This document shows, piece by piece, positions 37,133-50,001 of a stretch of 64,000 bases of DNA. This DNA comes from Syncephalis plumigaleata. Its lineage: Eukaryota > Zoopagomycota > Zoopagomycetes > Zoopagales > Piptocephalidaceae. A model generated the notes under the pieces. It was not told the origin of the DNA. It saw nothing but the letters and a program-made list of their open reading frames with translations, and did no database searches. The stretch is from NCBI GenBank assembly GCA_025201365.1, contig JAIXMF010000020.1, positions 124,001 to 188,000 on the forward strand, given 5' to 3'. Numbering within the stretch: the stretch's first letter is position 1; each line of letters begins with the position of its first letter. Both the position numbers and the translations under genes were made by a program.

Positions 37133-39403
37133 TTAATTCTATCGTCCAGATGATGTAGATTGTAGTGTGATTAGCGTATCGTAGATGACGATTGAAATGT
37201 TAACTTACGTCCTGTTATCCAAAAAAACATACGTGGATCATGTGTCATATTGTAGTCAGTACCTCATTCATTCATTGCAATCAGAAATATCAACTTACAA
37301 GCTGTTATGCAGAAACATACGGATCATGTGCCATAGTGTAATTAGAACCTCGTTCATTGCATTCAAAAATGATCACTTACAAGCTGACATACGAGAACAT
37401 AAGTGGATTGTGTGCCATATCGTAGTTAATATCCAGTTCCTTGCAGCTAGTATGATAACTTACTCCCTATCATACAAGAGCATACGTGGATCATGTGTTG
37501 TACTGGAATTAGTATCTCGTTCATTACGATCAGAAATGGTGACTTACGCCCTATCGTATACAAGCATATGCGAATCGCATATCATAGGAAAGTTAGTACA
37601 GCGTAGATTGTAGTCAGAGCGATAACTTACAAGCTGTTATACACAAATATATAAAATTGTGAGCCATACCGTGATTAGTACATCCATGCATTACGGTCAG
37701 AACGATAACTTACAAGCTGTCATACGAGAACATAAGTGAATCATAGGTCATATCGTAGTTAGCATCCAGTTCCTTGCAGTTAGTATGATAACTTACGCCC
37801 TATCATACAAGGACATATGAACCATGTCATAGTTAGTACATTCATATATTACAGTTAGAATGATAACTTACAGGCTAGCATGCACAAACATATATGTATC
37901 ATATGTCGTTATGTGGTTAGTACATCCATATATTATAGTTAGAATGATAACTTACGCCCTATCATACAAGGACGTATGTGGATCATATGTCGTTATGTGG
38001 TTAGTGCACCGTACAGCATTATTAGAACAGTGACTTACTTTCTATCGTATACAGGAACATACATGGGTCGTGTGTCATAGCGTGATTAGTACCTCATAGG
38101 TTACGATCAGAAATGATAACTTACTTTCTATTATGCACAAGCATACGAATAATACAGTGTATTATAATTAGTGCACAATGTAACATTCTAGGCTGCTAAC
38201 TTACGCCACCTTGTAACGTAGAAACATATAATTTGTTTTATATTACAATTAGCATGTATTTATTATGGCCAATAGGATTACTTACGTTGTTTTGGTGCTA
38301 ACATATTAAGAGATGGAATAATCGTTACAATGTGATTAGCGTAGCGCTTGTTATGGTCGATAGAATAGCTTACGAGGTGGAGCTAGCAAATTAATATATA
38401 AAATGAGCATTATAGTGTGGTTAGCATAGCATTTGTTATGCTCTATAGGAGAGCTTACCGTGTTGACCTAACATATTAATAAGAAGAATAGATATTATGA
38501 GGTGATTAGCATAGTATTTATTATGACCAATAGGATTGCTTACCTTGTCCTGGTACTAACAAATTAAGAGATGGAATAATCGTTACAATGTGATTAGCGT
38601 AGTACTTGTTATAGCCAATAGGATAGCTTACGAGGTGGAGCTAGCAAATTAAGAGATAGGATGAACGTTATGATGTGATTAGCATAGTAATTGTTATGGT
38701 CAATAGACTAGCTTACCATCTTCAGCTAACAAATAAGAGATATGATAAACATTATAATGTGATTAGCATAGTATTTTATGGTCAATAGATTGCTTACCAC
38801 CTTCAGCTAGCAAATTAAGAGATAGGATAAACATTATGATGTGGTTAGCATATCATTTGTTATGCTCTATAGGAGAGCTTACCCTCTTCAGCTAGCAAAT
38901 TAAGAGATAGGATAAACATTATGATGTGATTAGCATAGTACCTACTATGGCCAATAGGACTGCTTACCTTGTCTTGGTGCTAACATATTAAGAGATGGAA
39001 TAGACATTACAATGTGATTAGCGTAGTGCTTGTTATGACCAATAGGATAGCTTACGAGGTGGAGCTAGCAAATTTATATATAAAATGAGCATTATAGTGT
39101 GATTAGCATAGCATTTGTTATGGTCAATAGGATAGCTTACGAGCTTGTGCTAACAAATTAATAGGAAGAATAGACATTATAGTATGATTAACATGTGAAA
39201 ACAACCATTTAATATACATGAACTTACGGTCTATCGGTAATCATCCGTAGACAATGAAACAATAGACTACGATTAGTACATCAATTGATTGGGTCACGGC
39301 CAGACATACCACGACGTTCCAGGACGGGACTAGCTTCAACGGCGACCAGACTGGCGAGAGCGACAACGGCGACGGCAATAGCGATAATGGCAGAGAACTT
39401 CAT
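37133..39403 (-). CDS. Putative micro-exon gene: secreted peptide precursor
   Basis: ATG at 39403 begins a textbook signal peptide (MKFSAIIAIAVAV then VALASLVAVEA) and SPVLERR, exon 1 ending at 39310 before GTATGT. Downstream, 25 micro-exons fit between an AG acceptor and a GTAAG(T/C) donor: 39228-39230; 39141-39149; 39056-39064; 38968-38979; 38883-38891; 38798-38806; 38717-38725; 38632-38640; 38544-38555; 38459-38467; 38374-38382; 38286-38297; 38205-38209 (5 nt); then 3-nt exons at 38125, 38039, 37956, 37872, 37797, 37714, 37631, 37548, 37464, 37381, 37299, 37209; last exon 37133-37138 (N, stop). Joined they stay open for about 83 codons: Asp, then PQA, PPP, PPRQ, AEE, AEG, AED, APP pieces, later a Lys/Gly/Leu-rich end. 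A simpler alternative is an unspliced 40-residue peptide ending RRGMSGRDPIN. Confidence 0.6.
37139..38209 (-). repeat. Tandem intron/micro-exon array, 3-nt exon class
   Basis: Thirteen intron units of 70-87 nt (typically 80) separated by 3-nt exons (AAA, AAA, GGC, CCT, GGC, CTT, CTT, GGC, GGA, CTT, CTT, GAC in order of transcription). Each has a GTAAGT donor, a CTAA(T/C) or CTGAC branch-like motif, then an AG-free stretch including CATGATCC-type text, and an acceptor (GATAG, ACAG or TCAG). The units are clearly homologous to each other but more diverged than those of the neighbouring array. Confidence 0.8.
38210..39230 (-). repeat. Tandem intron/micro-exon array, 9-12 nt exon class
   Basis: Twelve tandem units, mostly exactly 76 nt of intron plus a 9- or 12-nt exon (one intron is 72 nt). 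Each intron begins GTAAGC (GTAAGT in the first and last), has a (T/C)GCTAAT(C/A) or TGCTAACCAC branch-like site about 40-45 nt before the acceptor, no AG in between, and ends TTGCTAG or ATGTTAG. Three exons are identical (CTCCACCTC at 39056, 38632 and 38374), showing duplication of units. Confidence 0.85.
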
Positions 39404-39528
39404 GTTGACTAGAACGAGAGTATAAGGCAGTGGTATATACGAGTAGTAATAGCAGTAGATAGTAGTGGCTAGAGTAGAATAGAGTAGAAGAGTGAGTATG
39501 ATGATGACAAGTTGAGCGTGTCAAAAGT

Positions 39529-39545
39529 GATCGATTTATAGCCGA
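39529..39545 (-). promoter_or_regulatory. TATA box of micro-exon gene
   Basis: GGCTATAAATCGATC on the minus strand about 135 bases upstream of the ATG at 39403. A good consensus TATA box suggests that the peptide gene has a defined, possibly strong and regulated promoter. Confidence 0.65.
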
Positions 39546-39991
39546 GATGATGATGATGATGATGGCGGATATTCCTAGTGAGCATAATACGATGGTCATA
39601 GACCACAGTCAGACTATCTCCATACAATACTCTCCTCTGTATATGGATTGTACTCGGAATGATGGAACATCCATCAGACTGCACGTTTACCATGCCATCC
39701 ATGTGGATATTGACCAGTAGATGCAGCATTCGCTAGTGAATCACGTCTACTTCAATTGGTTTACTTTTGTCGATGACTGATAGCGACATAGCCAAGCCTT
39801 TAATCTGCTGCTTGTTGGTAGTACACCGAGCAAGCCTGCATCAATTGGATAGTGGAGTACGCATCAGCATGTATCTATCAACTACCAGTACATGCAAGAT
39901 GTATAGGAAAGCAAAGTAGCGGATGAACAGTACCAGTCTTTGGCATATGGCTGCATCATTAGTTGTACGGGAATCAACTAGTAGCACTCGC

Positions 39992-40283
39992 GTAGTATTT
40001 CTCTTCACATGGACGTACAACATATGCTTGCCGTATTCACATACCAGTGCTATTGCTATTGGTAATGCAAACACTAACTTGTATTTGTCAATGGGCAATG
40101 TAGTTCGAATGCTCAGTGTTAAGCAATGTCAAGTTGATTCGTCATGTCCGCTCTTACATGATGATATCATTATTCCTGTTGAGAACCAATCAGCAACATC
40201 CATGTAGTATTCCTCTCTCGACATGGACGTACAACATATATCTGCCGTGTCCACATACCAATGCTATTGCTATTGGTGAATGC
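39992..40283. repeat. Direct repeat pair
   Basis: Copies at 39992-40068 and 40204-40283 share most positions, beginning GTAGTATT(T/C)CTCT and ending CTATTGCTATTGGT. On the plus strand both would read TWTYNI-LP--HT-AIAIG, but the frames around them are not convincingly coding. Confidence 0.75.
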
Positions 40284-41728
40284 CCGGCGTTGAACTGTCA
40301 ATCGATCATTTCCAGACTGGAAGCTATGCATATGGCCTGTGCATATGAAAAGAGGGTTGACTGTTCGTATGTTTATTCGTGATATTGAACACTTGATAGG
40401 TTACAATACCTGTTCCTATTAGTGCAATTATGTAGATATCAATCAAATGGCCAGAATATATCGTATCACCATTATCATTGATAGCTATCGATATATTCGG
40501 TGAATGATGACGCGTACACTTGCATCAACTGGTATTGCTTGTTTGTATCGTACATCCAGATACATCAACTACTTTGTATTGATTGATGATACGATGGTAT
40601 TATTGCAATAATTGTATTGATTGTTGTATACATGGCTAGTGTATTATGGAATGAATAATAGTAGTAGTAGTAGTAGTGAGTGGAATAGTATGTTAATAGG
40701 CGAGTGATCATTGACGGATACAATGGACAGACAAATACCAAATGACAGGTAGTATTGGTGTAGTAGCACACCGAACAGATGAGTACCAATTAGATGGAGG
40801 AATACATGTCCAGCCTGCTTCTGTCAATTGTCGAATGCAATCCGAATGCATGAAGCAATATCGATATGAGCTGTTCACGTCAACTACCGTATGATTGTAT
40901 TGTCGTCTTTGCTTACAATGTATCATGTAGCATTCCTCTCACCATATGAATGTACATCGTATGAGCTATTACAATTGAATTAGACATGCATCAGGTGAGT
41001 GTCAAGATAGTCACTATCATCTAATCCCTTTTAGATGCACACGATGCATATGAATGACGATTAAAGTGGAAATGTAAGGAAAGCTATCCATGTGTTTAAT
41101 CATCATAGCAATTAGCGATGAATGAATGAATGGTGAATGTTTGTTATGTCGTGTAACCGCATGCTCTGTCAATTGTCTGAATCTACACATCATCATTATT
41201 TCAGAATACTCCATCAATAATGACGCGTACACCTGTTACAATCATCATGGCTGGTTATATTCTATTGAAATTATTGTACTGAGTTTTGTTATTGTTTTTG
41301 TCTTTGTCATTTTTTTGTATTGAATACCATGCATATGAATATAGATTGTTATAGAGAATCATTAATGAACAGGATACTATTAGATTGAACGTGCTTTGCA
41401 ACTGCTTCATTCACATGTTATATCTTGTATAGTTTAACGTATTGCTATGATTACTGCTAATAATAAGCATACCAATTGTTTTATCGTTGTCATAGTCTTA
41501 TAATACAAATCAATTGAAAGAATCTACCAGATTTAATTAGAATGCTACTAATAAGTATTAATCTGTTTTTTATTTACTGATGTCGTCATCATCACCTCCA
41601 TCGTCATCACCTATATCTGTTATTCACCACATTGTATCTCATACTCGTTAGCTTTGTTTGTCTTGCCTGCTTTCCTACACGTTTTGTCTTCTATCGTTCT
41701 GCTTCAGCCTCTTCTATATTGCATAACT

Positions 41729-42562
41729 ATGACCTCGCATAATGTTCCGTTCATACCTCACGATAACCCGCCTCCACCCATTATCTATGAGCCTACTGAT
41801 TTCACTGGTGCACTGGCAGACCACGTCGTCAAGGTAGCCCAGGAAGCGATAGCACGCCATGATCGTTTTACGGTGGCTATCTCGGGTGGCTCGCTGCCGT
41901 CCCAGCTTAGCGGTCTGTTGCAGCCCGCTATTCGGGACACAATGGACTGGTCGCGCTGGCATGTATTCCTTGCGGACGAGCGTCTAGTGCCGCACAATCA
42001 TGCCGATTCGAATTATCGACTTATCAAGGAACATCTACTGGACCACGTGCCCATTCCAGCATCGCAAGTGTATCCGGTGAACGAGGCACTACTTAAAGAG
42101 CCGGAGGAGGCAGCCGACGACTACATGAAGGTGCTACAACGCGTATTTGCCGCTAAAGACGCGGTGAAATTCCCGGTATTCGATCTTATCCTATTGGGCA
42201 TGGGACCAGATGGTCATACGTGTTCACTCTTCCCAGGCCATGAACTACTCGACGAGCGCATAGCCTGGGCTGCCTCCATCACCGATTCGCCCAAACCACC
42301 ACCGGAGCGTATCACGCTAACCCTACCCGTGCTTAACCACGCGCATCACGCGACATTTGTGTGTGCCGGCACATCTAAACGAGACGCGCTACGCCGTATT
42401 CTGGCCAAATCAGCAGGTGAAACAGATCCAGCGCAGCATCCATTACCCGCGGCTCGTGTTCACCCCCTTCATGGTAGACTTGTATGGATTCTTGACCATG
42501 TCGCAGCCGAGGCATTGGCCGATATTGAATCCGTAGTTCCCATTAGTCAATATAAACTATAA
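41729..42562 (+). CDS. SOL: 6-phosphogluconolactonase
   Basis: Second step of the oxidative pentose phosphate pathway. Single exon, 277 codons, intact. The in-frame ATG at 41729 is preferred over upstream non-ATG codons. Motifs: FTVAISGGSLPSQLSGLL, WHVFLADERLVPHNHADSNYRLIKEHLL, FDLILLGMGPDGHTCSLFPGHELL, ITLTLPVLNHAHHATFVCAGTSKRDALRRIL, PARVHPLHGRLVWILDHVAA. GC-rich, C/G-ending codons and no intron set it apart from its neighbours. Certain family. Confidence 0.96.
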   Translation: MTSHNVPFIPHDNPPPPIIYEPTDFTGALADHVVKVAQEAIARHDRFTVAISGGSLPSQLSGLLQPAIRDTMDWSRWHVFLADERLVPHNHADSNYRLIKEHLLDHVPIPASQVYPVNEALLKEPEEAADDYMKVLQRVFAAKDAVKFPVFDLILLGMGPDGHTCSLFPGHELLDERIAWAASITDSPKPPPERITLTLPVLNHAHHATFVCAGTSKRDALRRILAKSAGETDPAQHPLPAARVHPLHGRLVWILDHVAAEALADIESVVPISQYKL

Positions 42563-42645
42563 TATGGACAAAAGCAATCGTCATATATAGTGCTTTCCAT
42601 CCAATTGCGCAGTTAGCCTTTTATTTTTACGAATAAATAATAGCT
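42540..42645 (-). pseudogene. CANW-motif fragment, copy 3
   Basis: Minus-strand sequence GCTAACTGCGCAATTGGATGG closely resembles the exon at about 18580 (GCTAACTGCGCAAATTGGATGG), including the preceding TTATTATTTATTCGTAA intron-end text. One A is missing relative to that copy; with it the reading is ANCANWME. The frame then runs to a stop opposite the end of 6-phosphogluconolactonase. Probably a degraded copy. Confidence 0.4.
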
Positions 42646-43574
42646 TTATTAATGCTTCCATTAGCAATTTCTTTTTAACTGTCATTAATGATCTACTAAT
42701 CCATTTCTTAGTATCTATTTCATTGCTATTTCCATTTACTTCTTTACCAATGCTGTCTTCTTCGTGTCAACTACATTCCACTTGTCAGTAAACAACACGC
42801 GTCTACTTCCTCTTAACTATATGCTAGTTATTTCTTTTACTTTCTCAGTAATACGCGTCTTCTTCGTGTCATTCACATTCTACTTACTTCCTCTCTCACT
42901 TTAACATACACATTCCCAATAGCAGCTATTCTGCCATACTATCTCTATGACGTTTATTTATCTCTTTGTTTTCCTCTTGCTCTATCCTATCTATATGCTC
43001 ACTTGCCGTTATTATTACTATACCAATAAGTGTTGTTTATTGTTCGTTCTAGTCCTTTGTTTCTATCACTGTCCTGCTTATTTATCAATGCTTAAGCGTT
43101 TACTGCTCTCGTTGTAATATGTACCTTTTACTTTTACCACTCTTTTCCGTCATCTGTTTGTATGCCACCCTTACGTCATGCTTTTATTTGTATTTTTATT
43201 TGTTTACTGCCATCTACATACTCTGTCTACCTACAAGCATACACTGCTTCTTCGAATAAACTGACATACGTGTTCATGCATCCTTCCTTGCTCATTTCTT
43301 GCTCATTCGTGACAATTAGTCATTCTACTATTCACTGCTTGTTTATTACATTGTTTACCGTGTATTCTATTTGTTCACTCGTTGCTCTCTATGCAATCAA
43401 TCGTAAGCATTATCATCATAATTATCTACCATTCTAGTTTATTACTACTTGTAAGTACATGACATGGCAGTATCCGACTATACTACTACACTTGTATCAT
43501 CTACCTTATAGAATTGATGATGATAGTTATCGCTATCAATAAATGCATTACTAATACTGAATTATTATTATTTC
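42563..43574. other. Pyrimidine-rich intergenic region
   Basis: About 1 kb, strongly T/C-rich on the plus strand (42700-43400) with many TTACTTCCTC/ATTTCTT pieces. Holds a degenerate CANW-family fragment (42540-42645, minus) and the intron-like segment (43451-43512) shared with the copy at 18.2 kb. No other gene seen. Confidence 0.55.
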
Positions 43575-43766
43575 ATGTTGTTCAATTGGCATTTCTATGA
43601 TGATAATGGTGCTAACAATTGTGTAATCTATTTATTAATAAACTGCAAAGTTAAAGGTAAATGCGCAAATTGGTTGGAAAAACACTGTAGTAATAATAAA
43701 AAGAATCCATACTATAATGCACATTTATTGCGAAAGAAGAGAGTAAGAAAAAGTGTTACAGTCTAG
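43575..43766 (+). CDS. CANW-motif small protein, copy 4
   Basis: Sixty-three-codon open frame, MLFNWHFYDDNGANNCVIYL then LINCKVKGKCANWLEKHCSN and a basic end KKRVRKSVTV. Four cysteines occur as C-x8-C-x5-C-x7-C. Homologous to the minus-strand ORF at 17991-18200 (shared NWHFYDDN, NNCV, KCANW, EKHCS), including an upstream intron-like segment at 43451-43512, so the true gene probably starts further 5'. Its stop codon overlaps the stop of the minus-strand dimethyltransferase gene (shared CTAG at 43763-43766). Function unknown. Confidence 0.5.
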   Translation: MLFNWHFYDDNGANNCVIYLLINCKVKGKCANWLEKHCSNNKKNPYYNAHLLRKKRVRKSVTV

Positions 43767-45294
43767 GAGGAGCGCGGTTGAGCTGAATTGGGAATAGAGA
43801 TGTCTACCGCGTAGCATCGATCGGCCAATTGGCAGAATGCCTCCACCGATAATTCCTGCGGTCGTTTGTTTGATACATCCTCACCGTCTAGATCGTTAAG
43901 CATCTCGTCGACCATCGAGTTTGCGTCTTTAATCAAATGACTAATGAATAATGGGTTCAATATAGATTAGCATATTAACAGGCATCGTATAAGCTGCATA
44001 GAATATTAACCTACCGCATGATATGACGCATCGTTTTACGTCGTTTGGTAAATGTATAACGTACTAAATCTTCTAAATAGATAAAGGGAGCTATAACAAT
44101 GGACGAGTTAGTTCAATAAGCTATAATCATTATTGTCGTATTACTTGCCATGAATAAGCAGAGGCATTGTCGGTCTCAGTTGAACCACGGCAGCATCAAC
44201 CTATTGCTAGTTAGTATGATGTACTTGTAGATATATATACGCATTATTACCTTTGGTTTAGGTACGAATACATTTGCTGGCACATTATACGTAATGCGTG
44301 CATCACTTGCCGTTTGAGTCATGACAGAGAGACGACTACGTGTACTACTACCGGCAGAGGCAACAATTCTCTAATTGTTACATTCATTAGCATCCATCAT
44401 CTCATTTATGTTGTATCTATTAAGCTGCTAATTACCTCGGCTACTTCTTTTTGAAACATTAGCGTCATTGTCCAAGGAATTAGATCATTATGATGAGTGA
44501 TGGAATCAGACGATGATGATGATGTTAGACCGAATAATCCAGTATGTGTATAGGCAGATCGTAACCATGAAATGAGCAATGGACTGGCAATGTTGAATGG
44601 TAAATTGCCCAGTAAATGAACTCTACGACAAGTAGCTTATAGTATGATCATTAGTATTCCTACTATTGCTATTATAACAATGATATTATTACCTTGTTCC
44701 TCGCTGTTTGGAAAGGCAGTCGATAGAATGGAGGCATGTGTAGTTTGCAAAGCATCACCAGAAAGTATTTGTAAACGACCAGGTGAGCAAGCATCGGCCA
44801 ATTGCTAATGGATAATAATAATGAATCGAATAAATAGACATGTACATGTTTGTTATATATCGATATTACCTTTAACGAGGGAAGGAAACGTGTATCTTTC
44901 TCAATGACCACAACACGCTCAGCACCAGCATCAAGAATGGAACGCGTCAATAGACCAGGACCTTGATGAATGTTAATGTTAATGCATCATACGAATAGAT
45001 ACACAATGATGGTGATGTATATTACTATGTACCTGGACCCACTTCAACGACAAGTGCATCTTCAAAATCCAATTTGGCACTACTTAATATCTTGTCTGCA
45101 TCATTGTAGATATATATACATTGATTAATCTATGATTATCGTATACATTTTCAATCGTAATATCTACCCGTAACATTTTTATCCAATATGAAGTTTTGAC
45201 TTAATTCTGACTTTGCACGCAGTCCGTAGATACGCACAAGATCACGTACAGCAGGCAACGATGGTAGTGCTCGTTTCATACGGATAGAGGACAT
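43763..45294 (-). CDS. Mitochondrial rRNA dimethyladenosine transferase (TFB1M-like)
   Basis: KsgA/Dim1-family enzyme; mitochondrial TFB1M methylates the two adjacent adenines at the 3' end of small-subunit rRNA. Nine exons 45168-45294, 45033-45095, 44870-44961, 44693-44804, 44436-44620, 44251-44370, 44149-44200, 44015-44090, 43763-43940 join into 334 intact codons. Motifs: LRAKSELSQNFILDKNV, motif I VVEVGPGPGLLTRSIL, ERVVVIEKDTRFLPSL, catalytic HLLGNLPFNIASPLLISWL, LMFQKEVAERIVA, FVPKPKVDAAVVQLRP, YTFTKRRKTMRHIMR. Intron 7 has a GC donor. Distinguished from cytosolic Dim1 by motif I and the TFB1M-like N-terminus. Confidence 0.9.
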
Positions 45295-45507
45295 GAGATA
45301 CAAGTAGTATTGCTGCTGCTGTTGTTGTTGTTGTCGTTGTCGTCGTTACTATTATTTCTATCTCACACTCGTACACGAATTGATAAGCGCGAGTGGCTGT
45401 GAATAAAACACAAGAGTGAAAAAAAAGAAATCAAAAAAATCATGAACTAGTTTGTGTGTGCGTGTACATGTGTGATTCTTTTCCATATTTTGTTAGCTTT
45501 GGAAACC

Positions 45508-48672
<3,165 letters not shown>

Positions 48673-49093
48673 TACGATGATGGTGATAATGTTTATTGCG
48701 CAAGCATTAGTGAAAGTTGAATGATAATAATAAATTGCTGATGATGATTATGATCATGATATTAAGGGTAAAAGTGAATTGTTTCATGTAAATTTATTAC
48801 ATTTCTTGGTATTACATTAAACAAACATGTAGTAAAAGCTATCCTTTCGTAGATGTACAAGAGTATAAGTAAAAAAACTAACCACAACTGCAAGTACAAG
48901 CTTGTCGATACGTATATGATGCTAACGGATAGATACTATCACATAGAATTGGGTTACAAGTTTGCTGAAAGCGTTGAGACGTGATACACTACGGCGGTAA
49001 ACTATTATCTACTAGTATATCGTTCGCGCTCTACCAAAAAGCGTCCTTCGTCTCGACCGTTAACAAAACGGTACCTACACGCGTAGGTTGCCT

Positions 49094-49167
49094 CGCTCCC
49101 GGGTGGGCTCGAACCACCAACCTCCTGATTAACAGTCAGACGCGCTAGCCGATTGCGCCACGGAAGC
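49094..49167 (-). tRNA. tRNA-Asn (GTT)
   Basis: Seventy-four-base cloverleaf on the minus strand: acceptor GCTTCCG pairing with CGGGAGC, D arm GGCGCAATCGGCTAGCGCG with the A-box, anticodon arm CTGACTGTTAATCAG with anticodon GTT, and B-box GGTTCGAGCCC in the T arm. Discriminator G. No intron. The sequence is close to canonical eukaryotic tRNA-Asn. Confidence 0.95.
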
Positions 49168-49858
49168 TTGAAATGCGTGTGCTTGCTCTCTATTTATAGT
49201 CGTCTCCTTCCCGAGCGCAATCTTCTTGCGGGCCGCTTTTTTGGCGAATTTAATAGCTAGATAACAATAGCAACCATAGTAACAAAGAATAAATAACTAA
49301 ATAAGCCATAGCAGTTAATTGGCACTTCTAAACATGGTAATCATCTGTGATTGTCAACTAGACTAGATTTGTTACTTGCAATATTGACAGTCACTACCAG
49401 GACATAGTGTCTACCAAGTTTAGTAGGTATAATTCATGGTTTATAATGCCGTAGATTGCACAATGTACTAGTGTATGTCATAGAATTACGATATAATGCG
49501 TATTTGCTATCTCCATGGAAACATTCAACTGGTATGCGCTATGGAGAGCATGTGATTTAATTGCATGTTCTATTAGCCATTGTTGACACAAGGGTAACCA
49601 GAGCATTGTCCTACCATTGTGACAGCCCAGTAATGCTGATTGACCGAGTGACATTGTTAGGCACTGTCAATGGTGATAGACGAGCTGCGTTGTTTGTCTA
49701 TGACATGTATGGGAACACACACACATATGCATAGTTACATACTTGTTAAATAAACGGTATAAATGCGTGACGCGAATAAACCATTGACCGCGTAATATTG
49801 TCACGAATAAAACTACAGACCACGTGATACTATCACAAAAAGCAGACGCATATTTGCG

Positions 49859-49870
49859 CTATAAAAACAG
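49859..49870 (+). promoter_or_regulatory. TATA box of F-box gene
   Basis: CTATAAAAAC about 140 bases upstream of the ATG at 50002, directly after the tandem promoter repeat. Confidence 0.55.
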
Positions 49871-50001
49871 GCCTGTTGTAATGGTGGGGACAGGTCACAA
49901 CACTGCTTCATTCTTCTTGCACTACACCGTACGTCATTCTACATGCACATATCTGTTTGCATTGTGAACTCGTTTATTTCATTTTCGGTAACGGTTACTC
50001 A

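Larger units (their letters stand above)
39404..41728. other. Gene-poor region with diverged internal repeats
   Basis: About 2.3 kb. Contains a direct repeat of about 78 bases at 39992-40068 and 40204-40283 (core ACATGGACGTACAACATAT and TGCTATTGCTATTGGT), with a weak third trace near 40925-40965, and other short recurring pieces such as CTGTCAATTGTC (40825, 41165). Open frames on both strands (for example 39923-40207) cover the repeats but have no domain, and none is called as a gene. The right end carries the 6-phosphogluconolactonase promoter. Confidence 0.55.
48673..50001. other. Intergenic region with a tRNA gene and promoter repeats
   Basis: About 1.3 kb holding tRNA-Asn (49094-49167). 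Upstream of the F-box gene a roughly 36-base sequence is duplicated in tandem (about 49779-49814 and 49815-49851; each has CGAATAAA, a CCAxxGACC-like part and a GTxATAxTxTCAC end), followed by a TATA box at 49860. Confidence 0.55.

Noticed and set aside
37139-39230. CRISPR-like regular repeat array
   Set aside because: The repeated part is 70-87 nt and diverged, the variable parts are only 3-12 nt, and the genome is eukaryotic. Splice signals explain the regularity.
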